This document shows positions 28,483 to 37,104 of a stretch of 64,000 nucleotides of DNA, piece after piece. Made by a program: the position numbers and the translations under genes. Position 1 is the first letter of the stretch, and each line of letters opens with the position of its first letter. Below the pieces are notes generated by a model. It had not been told where the DNA came from. It ran no database searches and was given only the letters and a program-made list of their open reading frames with translations. The stretch is from Barnesiella sp. WM24 (GTDB lineage: Bacteria > Bacteroidota > Bacteroidia > Bacteroidales > Muribaculaceae), in assembly GCF_004570975.1 (NCBI RefSeq), contig NZ_SPPC01000005.1, forward strand, positions 124,001 to 188,000, in the 5' to 3' direction.

Positions 28483-29718
28483 ATGGCGACAGAAAAAGAT
28501 ACATTCACTTACATGACACTTCCCAACGGACTGCGAATAGTCCACTGCCCCTCACGTTCACAAGCCGAGTATTGCGGACTTGCCGTCAAGGCGGGAAGCC
28601 GTAATGAGACACCCGACACATACGGGATAGCCCACTTTGTCGAGCACACCATATTCAAAGGGACCGACAAGCGACGGTCATGGCACATAATCAACCGCAT
28701 GGAGGCTGTCGGCGGTGAACTGAACGCCTATACATCGGAAGAAGTGACCATGGTGTATGCCGCCTTTCCGAAAGGCAACCTTTCACGCGCCATAGAACTG
28801 ATAGCCGACCTTGTAAGCCGCTCACGCTTTCCCGAGCGCGAGATTGACAAGGAGCGCGAGGTGGTGATGGATGAAATATCATCATATCTCGACACCCCCG
28901 CCGACGCTATTTTCGATGAATTCAACGACCTTATATTCGCCGGGTCACCGTTAGGACATAACATACTCGGCAACACGTCGACCATCGCGTCGTTCACTCC
29001 CGCCACCTGCCGAGGATTTCTCGACACATATTATACACCGGGCAACATGGTGCTTTTCTATCTCGGTCCCACTTCTGCCTCGCGTCTCTATGCAGCGGCA
29101 GAGCGCTATTTCGGACCACTGCACCACCCTACCGCCACAGCCGCCACGGAAGCGCCGGCAGTCAATAAGGCATTTGACATCACACGCAACATCAACACCC
29201 ATCAGAGCCACACTGTGATAGGGGCGCGCATACCCGGAATGCATGAAGACCACAAGCGAGTGTTCGGACTGCTCACCAACATGCTCGGCGGACCCTGCAT
29301 GAACTCCCTGTTCAACGTGGAGCTGCGCGAGCGCCACGGCTACGTCTACTCGGTCGACGCCTACACATCGCTCTTTACCGACTGCGGACTCTTTACCGTT
29401 TATTTCGGCTGCGACGACGAGCACGTGATGCCATGCCGGCAGCTTATATTTGACATAATCGACCGCCTCGCCGCCGACCCCGTGAGCAAGCGCACCCTTG
29501 ACGCAGCAAAAAAGCAGTATCTCGGACAGTCGATAGTAGCCGGGGAAAACCGCGAGCAGTATGCCCTGTCGATAGGCAGGAGCGCGCTGTTCAACAACAG
29601 GATAGTGCCTGCAAAGGAAGCGCGTGAGCGCATCAACAGCATCACCGCCGAAGAGCTGCAGGAAGCGGCGCGGATGCTCACCCGCGAGCGATGTTCGATT
29701 CTTACATTTAGTAAATAA
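28483..29718 (+). CDS. M16 family zinc metallopeptidase
   Basis: 411 residues, no signal peptide. The inverted zinc site His51-x-x-Glu54-His55 (HFVEH) with the third ligand at about Glu131 (REVVMDEI) marks an active M16 peptidase. The C-terminal half carries the inactive-lobe fold with RERHGYVYSVDAYT. The size fits the single-repeat M16B class (processing peptidase/YmxG type) that works as a homodimer and degrades peptides. Substrate unknown. The leader holds a terminator-like hairpin. dusB follows after 83 bases. Confidence 0.92.
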   Translation: MATEKDTFTYMTLPNGLRIVHCPSRSQAEYCGLAVKAGSRNETPDTYGIAHFVEHTIFKGTDKRRSWHIINRMEAVGGELNAYTSEEVTMVYAAFPKGNLSRAIELIADLVSRSRFPEREIDKEREVVMDEISSYLDTPADAIFDEFNDLIFAGSPLGHNILGNTSTIASFTPATCRGFLDTYYTPGNMVLFYLGPTSASRLYAAAERYFGPLHHPTATAATEAPAVNKAFDITRNINTHQSHTVIGARIPGMHEDHKRVFGLLTNMLGGPCMNSLFNVELRERHGYVYSVDAYTSLFTDCGLFTVYFGCDDEHVMPCRQLIFDIIDRLAADPVSKRTLDAAKKQYLGQSIVAGENREQYALSIGRSALFNNRIVPAKEARERINSITAEELQEAARMLTRERCSILTFSK

Positions 29719-29801
29719 TCTGTCCCATTTGTCGCGGGAATGATGAAATATGCACATTTTTCCTTAACTTCGCATGTAAAGAACAGAAGATTACTCAAAG
29801 G

Positions 29802-30833
29802 ATGAAAATAGGAAACATAGATCTGGGTGAACGCCCGGTGATGCTTGCACCGATGGAAGATGTCACCGACCACTCTTTCAGGCTTATCTGCAAAGAGCAG
29901 GGAGCCGACATGGTGTACACCGAATTTGTATCGGCCGACGCGCTCATCCGAAATATCAGTGCTACCACACGCAAACTCCACATAAACCCCGCCGAACGTC
30001 CTACAGCAATACAGATATACGGCAGGGAAACAGAGCCGATGGTTGAGGCGGCGAAGATAGTCGAGGCGGCCAAGCCCGACATTCTTGACATCAATTTCGG
30101 ATGTCCTGTGAAAAAAGTGGCGGGCAAGGGAGCGGGTGCAGGAATGCTCCGCGACATCCCCAAAATGCTTGCCATAACATCAGCCGTGGTGAAAGCCGTC
30201 AACATTCCGGTCACGGTAAAGACACGCCTGGGATGGGACCACGACTCGAAAATAATCGTGGAGCTCGCTGAGCAGTTGCAGGACTGCGGCATCAGCGCAC
30301 TCACAGTGCATGGAAGGACACGCTCGCAGATGTACACGGGTGAAGCCGACTGGGAAATGATAACACGAGTCAAGGAAAACCCGAGGCTGACGATACCGCT
30401 TATAGGTAACGGCGACATAACCACTCCGGAGAAAGCCGCAGAGGCTTTCAGCCGCTACGGCGTGGACGGGGTGATGATAGGCAGGGCGTCGATAGGCGCT
30501 CCGTGGATATTTCATGACGTGAAGCTCGCCCTCGCCGGCAAGTCGCCGGAGGAAGAGCCGCTGTCGCTGTCGACCAAATTCTCGCTCCTCAGGCGACAGA
30601 TAGCAGAAAGCATCGAGAACATCGACGAGTACCGGGGCATACTTCACATACGCCGCCATCTCGCGGCTTCGCCATTGTTTAAAGGCATACCCCACTTCAG
30701 AGACACGCGTATAGCGATGTTGCGCGCCTCGACCCACAGCGAACTAAACGCCATACTCGACCGTATAGAAAATGAAATACTTCCGGCAATCAACACCGCC
30801 GGAGAGATAAACCATAACGAAAACCAAGAATAA
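29802..30833 (+). CDS. dusB: tRNA-dihydrouridine synthase (DusB type)
   Basis: 343 residues. FMN enzyme that reduces uridines in the tRNA D-loop with NADPH. FMN-barrel marks: LAPMEDVTDHSFR at the N-terminus, the catalytic Cys in INFGCPVKKV, VKTRLGWD, LTVHGRTRSQMYTG and GNGDITTPEKA; then the C-terminal helical RNA-binding domain. Length is typical. The gene is followed after 4 bases by the GIN-domain gene, so the two are one unit; they have no obvious common function. Confidence 0.95.
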   Translation: MKIGNIDLGERPVMLAPMEDVTDHSFRLICKEQGADMVYTEFVSADALIRNISATTRKLHINPAERPTAIQIYGRETEPMVEAAKIVEAAKPDILDINFGCPVKKVAGKGAGAGMLRDIPKMLAITSAVVKAVNIPVTVKTRLGWDHDSKIIVELAEQLQDCGISALTVHGRTRSQMYTGEADWEMITRVKENPRLTIPLIGNGDITTPEKAAEAFSRYGVDGVMIGRASIGAPWIFHDVKLALAGKSPEEEPLSLSTKFSLLRRQIAESIENIDEYRGILHIRRHLAASPLFKGIPHFRDTRIAMLRASTHSELNAILDRIENEILPAINTAGEINHNENQE

Positions 30834-30837
30834 AGCT

Positions 30838-31563
30838 ATGATGATTAGACGATTTCTGGCATCAGCCATCATCTCCATGCTCGGCATCGGCGCAGCGACA
30901 GCAGCCGACGACATGCGCAGATATGAACTCGACGTGAAGGACTTTAACGAGCTTATCGTTATAGAGGGACTGCGCGTCGACTATCGCTGCAACCCTGACT
31001 CGGCAGGCTATGTGAGCTTCGTTACATCGCCCGACATAGCATCGGTGCTTATGTTCACCAATGAAAAAAGCCGTCTTGAAATGCAGATTTCAACCGACGG
31101 CATAGACTATGACAATCTACCTCTCATTAATGTCTATTCACGCTTCCTGAGCAAGGTTGAAAACAGCGGCGACTCGCTGGTGAGGGTGCTGTCGATGAAT
31201 CCGACACCCAATTTCAAGGCGCGCCTTATAGGCAACGGCTCTCTTGCCGTACATGGCATCGACGCAACCAACCTTGACGGATCGCTCGATACCGGCAACG
31301 GCACGCTCACGCTCTATGGCAAGGCGACAAAGGCAAAGTACACGCTTGTCGGCACCGGTTCTATCCAGGCCGACGACCTGGAGGCTGACGAAGTGAAGTG
31401 TTCGCTACTCGGCACCGGTTTCATAGGGTGCTACCCCGTCAGCAGCCTTAACGTGATAGGAGCGAGCGGCAAGGTCTACCACAAAGGCAACCCGACAATT
31501 AAAAACCGCTCTCTCGGAATAAAGATAATCGCGATCGACGAAGACTCGGTAGAGCGCAAATAG
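30838..31563 (+). CDS. Exported GIN/DUF2807-domain protein
   Basis: 241 residues. Signal peptide about 1-22 (GAATAA). The mature part is a right-handed beta-helix-like GIN domain (head domain of putative adhesins), recognised by KDFNELIVIEGLRVDY at the start, repeated Gly-turn steps such as GNGTLTLYG and LVGTGSIQADDLEA, and the closing GASGKVYHKGNPTI. In Bacteroidetes these proteins are periplasmic or surface associated and of unknown function. It ends just before a bidirectional terminator shared with rnfA. Confidence 0.85.
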   Translation: MMIRRFLASAIISMLGIGAATAADDMRRYELDVKDFNELIVIEGLRVDYRCNPDSAGYVSFVTSPDIASVLMFTNEKSRLEMQISTDGIDYDNLPLINVYSRFLSKVENSGDSLVRVLSMNPTPNFKARLIGNGSLAVHGIDATNLDGSLDTGNGTLTLYGKATKAKYTLVGTGSIQADDLEADEVKCSLLGTGFIGCYPVSSLNVIGASGKVYHKGNPTIKNRSLGIKIIAIDEDSVERK

Positions 31564-31649
31564 CGCAACATCATCACCGGCCGACAGCGGCAGAGCATCC
31601 CCCCGACCCGACTTTGCGCCTGCTGACGCCGTAACGACCAACTGACAAA

Positions 31650-31687
31650 AAAATAGCCGCGACAAAAAAATGTGCCGCGGCTATTTT
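31650..31687. terminator. Bidirectional terminator between the GIN gene and rnfA
   Basis: A 12-bp inverted repeat (aaaatagccgcg 31650-31661 with cgcggctatttt 31676-31687) carries A-rich and T-rich arms, so it can terminate the GIN transcript on the plus strand and the rnf operon on the minus strand. Confidence 0.88.
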
Positions 31688-31706
31688 CATATGATTTAGA
31701 GATGTG

Positions 31707-32288
31707 TCATCCTATGGAAATGCCTGAGAAACCCATGAAGGCAAGTGCGAGCAAGCCTGCGCAAAGCAGAGCCACAGGCACACCTTTCATCGGTCCGGGG
31801 ACAGCCACAAGCGTCAGCTTCTCCCTTATGCCGGCAAAAATCACCAGCGCGAGCGTAAAGCCCACGGCAGTAGCGATAGCATAGGTGAGCGATTCGCCCA
31901 GATTGAAGCCTTTCTGTATCACAAGGATTGCGACACCAAGCACCGCACAGTTAGTGGTGATAAGCGGAAGAAACACACCGAGAGCCTGATAAAGAGCCGG
32001 CGCAATCTTCTTTAATATAATCTCCAGCATCTGCACGAGAGCGGCAATCACAAGGATAAAGACAATTGTCTGCAGATATGCGAGCCCGAGCGGGTCAAGC
32101 ACATAAATCTGAAGCAGCCACGCCACGAGAGTGGCAAGCAGCATCACAAATGTAACAGCAGCTCCCATACCGGTCGCTGATGACAGCTTCTTTGAAACGC
32201 CGAGAAACGGGCATATTCCGAGGAACTGCGCGAAGACAATATTGTTGACAAATATTGCCGTTACGATGATTGAAAGATATGTGAGCAT
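31707..32288 (-). CDS. rnfA: Rnf electron transport complex subunit A
   Basis: 193 residues, six transmembrane helices, last gene of the operon. RnfA and RnfE form an inverted pair in the membrane core of the Rnf complex, which couples electron flow from reduced ferredoxin to NAD+ with Na+ or H+ export and holds an iron-sulfur cluster between the two subunits. Family marks are FAQFLGICPFLGVSKK (with the cluster Cys) near residue 20 and TTNCAVLGVAIL with the second Cys. Its start is 2 bases from the rnfE stop. Confidence 0.95.
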   Translation of the reverse strand: MLTYLSIIVTAIFVNNIVFAQFLGICPFLGVSKKLSSATGMGAAVTFVMLLATLVAWLLQIYVLDPLGLAYLQTIVFILVIAALVQMLEIILKKIAPALYQALGVFLPLITTNCAVLGVAILVIQKGFNLGESLTYAIATAVGFTLALVIFAGIREKLTLVAVPGPMKGVPVALLCAGLLALAFMGFSGISIG

Positions 32289-32290
32289 GA

Positions 32291-32890
32291 TTATGAACGA
32301 TTACGTATATAATTAAACAACGCCACAAGAAATCCAAGGGCAATGAACGCTCCGGGGGCAAGGACAAACACGAGCGAGCCGTAGGTCTCGGGATAAACCT
32401 GAGCGCCAAACACGCATCCTGTGCCGAGAATCTCACGCACGGCGCCAAGCAACGTAAGGGCGACAGTGAAACCAAGACCTATGCCGACACCGTCAAATGC
32501 GGAATCAATCACGGAATGACGCGATGCAAAAGCCTCGGCGCGTCCAAGCACGATACAGTTTACCACAATAAGAGGGATAAACAATCCAAGGCTTGCGTTA
32601 AGCTCAGGGAGATAGGCCTGCATCATCATCTGAAGCAGCGTCACGAATGTGGCAATCACGACAATAAACGCCGGGATACGCACCTTGTCGGGCACGAGGC
32701 TCTTGATTGCCGAGATAACGATATTGGAACAGATGAGCACTCCCATCGTCGCGAGACCCATAGACATACCGTTCATTGCAGAGCCTGTGGTGCCAAGCGT
32801 CGGACACATACCGAGCAGGAGGACAAATGTAGGGTTTTCCACTACAAGTCCGTTATAGATGATACGTAGTTTATTCATTGTTGCGGTCAT
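32291..32890 (-). CDS. rnfE: Rnf electron transport complex subunit E
   Basis: 199 residues if read from ATG 32890; an internal ATG at 32878 (MNKLRIIYNG) is equally plausible and matches the usual start of the family. Six-helix membrane subunit homologous to RnfA in reversed topology. Marks: VLLLGMCPTLGTTGSAMNG and LIVVNCIVLGRAEAFAS, each with a Cys that would bind the central Fe-S cluster. The start overlaps the 3' end of rnfG, consistent with translational coupling. Confidence 0.93.
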   Translation of the reverse strand: MTATMNKLRIIYNGLVVENPTFVLLLGMCPTLGTTGSAMNGMSMGLATMGVLICSNIVISAIKSLVPDKVRIPAFIVVIATFVTLLQMMMQAYLPELNASLGLFIPLIVVNCIVLGRAEAFASRHSVIDSAFDGVGIGLGFTVALTLLGAVREILGTGCVFGAQVYPETYGSLVFVLAPGAFIALGFLVALFNYIRNRS

Positions 32891-33473
32891 TTTTATAAGT
32901 CACAAACGCTTTATAACAATCACAAAGTGCCGACAGGAACGCACGCGAGCTGATAGTGGCGGCTGTGATAGCGTCAATGTCGCCTCCATCCTTCGCGACG
33001 GTCATGTTGACTGTAGCCGGATCTTTGTCAATGACACTACGGTTACCCTCTTCCATGCGGAACCATTCATTCATCTTGGCTCCAAGACCGGGAGTCTCGG
33101 CATGGGAAAGCACCTGATAGCCGCGCACAACACCGTCGGCGTCAAATCCATACATCACTTTCACCTCGCCTGAGAAACCGTTGAGAGTGTAACCCTCTAC
33201 CGCAGCACCGACAAACTTGTCGCCCTCAAAGGCGGGATAGACGATAAACGGATTACCGCCCACGATCACATTAACATCCTGCGCCTTGGCAAGGGGGTCG
33301 TTGTCAAACGCCGGCAACACATCTTTTATAGCATCGACACGGGTCTGCTTTTCAGCCGCAGCTATAGGCTCGGCGGTAACACCGTTGGCCCACGCGAGAA
33401 GCGCCGAAGCGACTATGGTAATCACGCCCAGCGAGATTATCATGTTGGGCAGTGTAGAAGCCAGTTTTTTCAT
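32871..33473 (-). CDS. rnfG: Rnf electron transport complex subunit G (flavoprotein)
   Basis: 200 residues: one N-terminal membrane helix and a periplasmic FMN-binding domain. The covalent flavin site is DAITAATISS, with Thr173 as the predicted phosphoester acceptor for FMN; the usual S/T-G-A-T has Ala in place of Gly. FMN would be attached by ApbE, which is not in this window. RnfG passes electrons between RnfD and the RnfA/E cluster. The start codon overlaps rnfD by 4 bases. Confidence 0.94.
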   Translation of the reverse strand: MKKLASTLPNMIISLGVITIVASALLAWANGVTAEPIAAAEKQTRVDAIKDVLPAFDNDPLAKAQDVNVIVGGNPFIVYPAFEGDKFVGAAVEGYTLNGFSGEVKVMYGFDADGVVRGYQVLSHAETPGLGAKMNEWFRMEEGNRSVIDKDPATVNMTVAKDGGDIDAITAATISSRAFLSALCDCYKAFVTYKNDRNNE

Positions 33474-34426
33474 TTTTTACTCCTTTCTCCGAACTTACGC
33501 GGCTTAATATAACGGTCAATCAGAGGCACGACACTGTTGGCAAGCAGAATAGCGAAAGACACACCCTCTGGATATGCTCCCCACTTACGGATAACGATTG
33601 TAATGACTCCGATAAGCACACCGAACACAATCATGCCCTTATGAGACATAGGCGAGGTCACATAGTCGGTAGCCATGAAGCAGGCTCCGAGGATAAGACC
33701 GCCCGACAGAAGCTCGACAGCCACATTGTCGCCGAGACAAAGAGTGAACAGAGCTACCGTACCGAGCACGGCAACAGGGATATGCCATGTAATCACCTTC
33801 ACACAAAGAAGATAGATAAAGCCGATTATCAGGGCTATGGCTGCAACCTCTCCGAGCGAACCGCCCATATATCCGATTGCCTGATTGGCAAGGTTTACAT
33901 CGGCAGCCTGAATCTCTCCGAGTTTAAGCATGCCGAGAGTTGTCGCTCCGGTAGTGGCGTCGGTATAATTCCAGGTATTTTCCAGCGGGATAGGCCAGGA
34001 GGTCATCTGCACAGGGAAAGAGATAAGCAGGAACACACGACCTACAAGAGCCGGATTCCAGATATTGCATCCGAGACCGCCAAACGCCATTTTACCGATA
34101 CCTATCGCAACGACACAACCGATGAGCACAATCCACACCGGAAGATTGGACGGGAGGTTAAAGGCGAGAAGCAGACCGGTCAGTATAGCCGACCCGTTGG
34201 CAAGTGTAGCCTCCGGATTGCCAAACATCCAGCGGTTCACGACATACTCGGTGACCATGCAGCCGAGCAGTGCGGTGACAGTCACGATCAAAGCACCCAC
34301 TCCAAAGAAATAGAGCGAGCATGCGAGCGCAGGAAGGAGCGCTATTATGACGTGCCACATGCATGACGACACGGTTCTGCGTGTGTGGACATGAGGCGAC
34401 GCCGAAATTGTTAACATTGGGCTCAT
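33470..34426 (-). CDS. rnfD: Rnf electron transport complex subunit D
   Basis: 318 residues, about nine or ten transmembrane helices. It carries the second covalent FMN, at Thr162 in DATTGATTLG (consensus S/T-G-A-T), and probably lines the ion path. SPHVHTRRTV at the N-terminus, GNPEATLANGSAILTG and GCNIWNPALVGR are typical blocks. It lies 11 bases after rnfC in the order B-C-D-G-E-A found across Bacteroidetes. Confidence 0.95.
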   Translation of the reverse strand: MSPMLTISASPHVHTRRTVSSCMWHVIIALLPALACSLYFFGVGALIVTVTALLGCMVTEYVVNRWMFGNPEATLANGSAILTGLLLAFNLPSNLPVWIVLIGCVVAIGIGKMAFGGLGCNIWNPALVGRVFLLISFPVQMTSWPIPLENTWNYTDATTGATTLGMLKLGEIQAADVNLANQAIGYMGGSLGEVAAIALIIGFIYLLCVKVITWHIPVAVLGTVALFTLCLGDNVAVELLSGGLILGACFMATDYVTSPMSHKGMIVFGVLIGVITIVIRKWGAYPEGVSFAILLANSVVPLIDRYIKPRKFGERSKK

Positions 34427-34437
34427 TTTTCCATTGT

Positions 34438-35793
34438 TTATTTTTGCTGGCGCGCACGGATGATGCCGCCGACAGTAGTTTTACCAAGTCTAATAAAATC
34501 AAGTATCGGACGGGTGGACGGGCAAATAAAGCTACAGCAACCACACTCGATGCAGTTCATCACTTTAGCCTCCTCTACCTCTTCCCACCTTCCGAGGCGT
34601 GAAAGCGTGCTTATGAGATAAGGCTCGAGCCCCATTGGGCACGCGCTGACACACGACGCACAGCGGATACACGGCTCAACCTTGTTGCGCACAGCCTCTT
34701 TCTCAGGAAGCATCAAGATGCCGGAAGTACCTTTCACGGTGGGCGCGTCAATCTGCACGACGCTCTTACCCATCATCGGACCGCCAAGGATAATCTTTCC
34801 CGTGTCGGCAGGCACTCCGCCGGCAACATCTATGAGCTCTTTCATGTTGATGCCTATGGCAGCGCGGTAATTGCCCGGCTTCGCTACCGAAGGACCTGTC
34901 ACAGTAACGACACGCTCGATAAGCGGCTTGCCAAACTTCACCGCCTCATAGACAGCATAGGCAGTGGCTACATTCTGGACTATCGCACCGGTAGCGATAG
35001 GGAGCGCCCCTGAAGGCACTTCCTTGCCTATCGTTGCATCGATAAGCTGCTTTTCACCGCCCTGCGGATATTTCACTTTCAGCCCCATCACTTCAATGCG
35101 GCTGTCGGCAGCGGCAGCCTTTGCTGTAAGGAGGTCGATGGCGTTGCCCTTGTTTGCCTCGATGCCTATTATGGCACGTTCAACTCCGGCAGCCTTCATA
35201 AGCAACTGCACTCCGGCAATAATCTCGTCGGGACACTCAAGCATCAACGCATGGTCATTGGTAAGATAGGGCTCACACTCTACAGCATTGATTATAAGCA
35301 CCTCAGCCGTGCTGCCCGGAGGGGGCGACAGCTTCACTTTTGTAGGGAAGGTAGCACCTCCGAGACCCACTATTCCGGCGCCATCGATGATAGCGACAAG
35401 CGCCTTTGAATCAAGGGCGGCTATCTCCTCATCGCTACGCAGCGGTTTAAGCGCGGCGATTGCCTCGATATCGCGCTTGTGGTCCTCCTCGTCGGCGGTA
35501 ATGGTCACGGTGTCGACGGGGATGCCCAACGCGGTCTTATACTTGTCAATTTTTGTCACTGTACCGGAGATTGAGGCGTGTACATTAGCCGACACAAAAC
35601 CTCCCGCCGCGGCAACAAGGTCGCCACGGTTAACATGGTCGCCCTTCTTTAATTCACATTTTGCCGGAGCTCCGATATGTTGCGCAAAGGTAATTACCAC
35701 TTCGCGCGGCAGCTCTACGGGGACAATCTTCTCCGAGGCTGTCAGTTTACTTTCAGGCGGATGCACTCCACCTTTACGAAATGTATGCAACAT
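34438..35793 (-). CDS. rnfC: Rnf electron transport complex subunit C (NADH site)
   Basis: 451 residues, cytoplasmic. Homologous to the NuoF/Nqo1 type: an NADH/FMN-binding region with GIVGLGGATFPTKVKLSPP, the SLBB-like middle, and two [4Fe-4S] motifs near the C-terminus (CIRCASCVSACP and CIECGCCSFICP). It exchanges electrons with NAD+. The sequence ends soon after the second cluster, without the long Ala-rich tail seen in proteobacterial RnfC. Confidence 0.96.
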   Translation of the reverse strand: MLHTFRKGGVHPPESKLTASEKIVPVELPREVVITFAQHIGAPAKCELKKGDHVNRGDLVAAAGGFVSANVHASISGTVTKIDKYKTALGIPVDTVTITADEEDHKRDIEAIAALKPLRSDEEIAALDSKALVAIIDGAGIVGLGGATFPTKVKLSPPPGSTAEVLIINAVECEPYLTNDHALMLECPDEIIAGVQLLMKAAGVERAIIGIEANKGNAIDLLTAKAAAADSRIEVMGLKVKYPQGGEKQLIDATIGKEVPSGALPIATGAIVQNVATAYAVYEAVKFGKPLIERVVTVTGPSVAKPGNYRAAIGINMKELIDVAGGVPADTGKIILGGPMMGKSVVQIDAPTVKGTSGILMLPEKEAVRNKVEPCIRCASCVSACPMGLEPYLISTLSRLGRWEEVEEAKVMNCIECGCCSFICPSTRPILDFIRLGKTTVGGIIRARQQK

Positions 35794-35797
35794 GGTG

Positions 35798-36634
35798 TTA
35801 TTCGGTTACCTTGGTTTCCTTTACTATTCTCGTGGTGTGGATAGCCTTTGTCGGGCATTCAGCCACACACTTGTGACACAGACGACACTTCTCGAAGTCG
35901 ATATAAGCGAGATTGTCGGCTACGGTGATTGCCTCAAACGGGCACACCTTCTGACACTTGCCACAGCCGATGCAGGCTGCCGAACATTCTTTACGCGCTT
36001 GCGCTCCGCGATCCTTGTTGGCACAAGCCACCCAGACACGCAGACCCTTCGGTCCCTTGGCACGCAGCTCGAAAATGTGGCGCGGACAAGCTTTGGCACA
36101 TGCACCGCAGCCGGTACATTTGTCATAATCCACGACAGGAAGTCCGGTCACGGGATCCATGTGCAGCGCGCCGAAACGGCAAGCACCCACACAGTCGCCA
36201 CAGCCGAGACACCCGTAGGGGCAATCGGTAGTGCCGGCACTCAGCGAGCTGAGAATGGCACATGAGCGCGGACCGTCATAATTGGAAGTTGTGGGGCGGT
36301 TTTCGCACGAACCGTTACAACGCAGCACAGCGACCATAGGCTTTGCCGCCACTGCGGTAAGTCCGACAATTTCTGCGATTTTACCCATCGCTTCCTCGCC
36401 GGCACCGGGACACATCAGATTGTCAAGCGAATCGGCGGTGGCGCAGGCACATGCAAAATCGTGACAGCCCGAACGACCGCAGCTACCACAGTTGGCACCC
36501 GGCAGAAGCCCTTCAATCTGTTCGATACGAGGGTCTTCTTCCACATAAAACCGCTTCGAGACAATAAAGAGAATCAAGGCACTCAAGATGCCTATGCCTC
36601 CTAAAATTAAAATAGCAATAATGATTGGTGACAT
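35798..36634 (-). CDS. rnfB: Rnf electron transport complex subunit B (ferredoxin entry)
   Basis: 278 residues. An N-terminal membrane helix (about 4-27), then the four-Cys domain GANCGSCGRSGCHDFACA ... MCPGAG, and a poly-ferredoxin part with four CxxCxxCxxxC sets (CLGCGDCVGACR, CTGCGACAKACP, CIGCGKCQKVCP, CRLCHKCVAECP). It takes electrons from reduced ferredoxin. It is the first rnf gene and follows rseC after a 47-base gap. The number of clusters is that usual in anaerobes. Confidence 0.96.
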   Translation of the reverse strand: MSPIIIAILILGGIGILSALILFIVSKRFYVEEDPRIEQIEGLLPGANCGSCGRSGCHDFACACATADSLDNLMCPGAGEEAMGKIAEIVGLTAVAAKPMVAVLRCNGSCENRPTTSNYDGPRSCAILSSLSAGTTDCPYGCLGCGDCVGACRFGALHMDPVTGLPVVDYDKCTGCGACAKACPRHIFELRAKGPKGLRVWVACANKDRGAQARKECSAACIGCGKCQKVCPFEAITVADNLAYIDFEKCRLCHKCVAECPTKAIHTTRIVKETKVTE

Positions 36635-36681
36635 CTCACGGTAATTTGTTGGTATTAATTAATGATTTAGTTAGTGTATTC

Positions 36682-37104
36682 TTAAAGCTTCTCAATAGAC
36701 CAGGAGAACCCGCGATTCACGCGTCCTCTCATAAGGTATAGCCCGCCGAAGTAAAGCGACACAAGCAGCAGCCCCGACAAGGCACACAGTCCCTCGTCAA
36801 ACCCTGCCGCCGAAGCTATCGCCACGCCGGCGGCAAGCGCGATACACGGCAATACGAGCGCTATCAATGTGGCGGAATACTGCTTGCGGTCGGAAATGGC
36901 AAGCCTCACGCTCTCGCCACAGGAAAACCGCCCGCTATCATTGACCGGCACATTGATAACGTCACTGTCGTCATCACCCGAAGTCTTGCACATAAACCTT
37001 ACGCTGCATCCGCCACACTTATCGGCGCCGTCATGTATCTTCACACCGACAGACCCCGCAGTTACCTTGACCACGGTGCCTGTATGGGTAATCGTGCCGG
37101 TCAT
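36682..37104 (-). CDS. rseC: RseC/MucC-like protein linked to the Rnf operon
   Basis: 140 residues. N-terminal domain with four Cys (KCGGCSVRFMC plus one upstream of the helices), then two transmembrane helices (about 76-97 and 103-123). RseC-like proteins in gamma-proteobacteria act with Rnf homologues in reducing the SoxR cluster; in Bacteroidetes they head rnf operons with an unknown role, perhaps in cluster assembly. The ATG shares one base with the stop of the DUF1015 gene (TGATG), so the two are coupled. Confidence 0.9.
   Translation of the reverse strand: MTGTITHTGTVVKVTAGSVGVKIHDGADKCGGCSVRFMCKTSGDDDSDVINVPVNDSGRFSCGESVRLAISDRKQYSATLIALVLPCIALAAGVAIASAAGFDEGLCALSGLLLVSLYFGGLYLMRGRVNRGFSWSIEKL

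Noticed and set aside
35288-36265. 325-codon plus-strand frame opposite rnfC and rnfB
   Set aside because: Shadow of two certain genes; low-complexity Ser/Thr/Arg composition and no domain.
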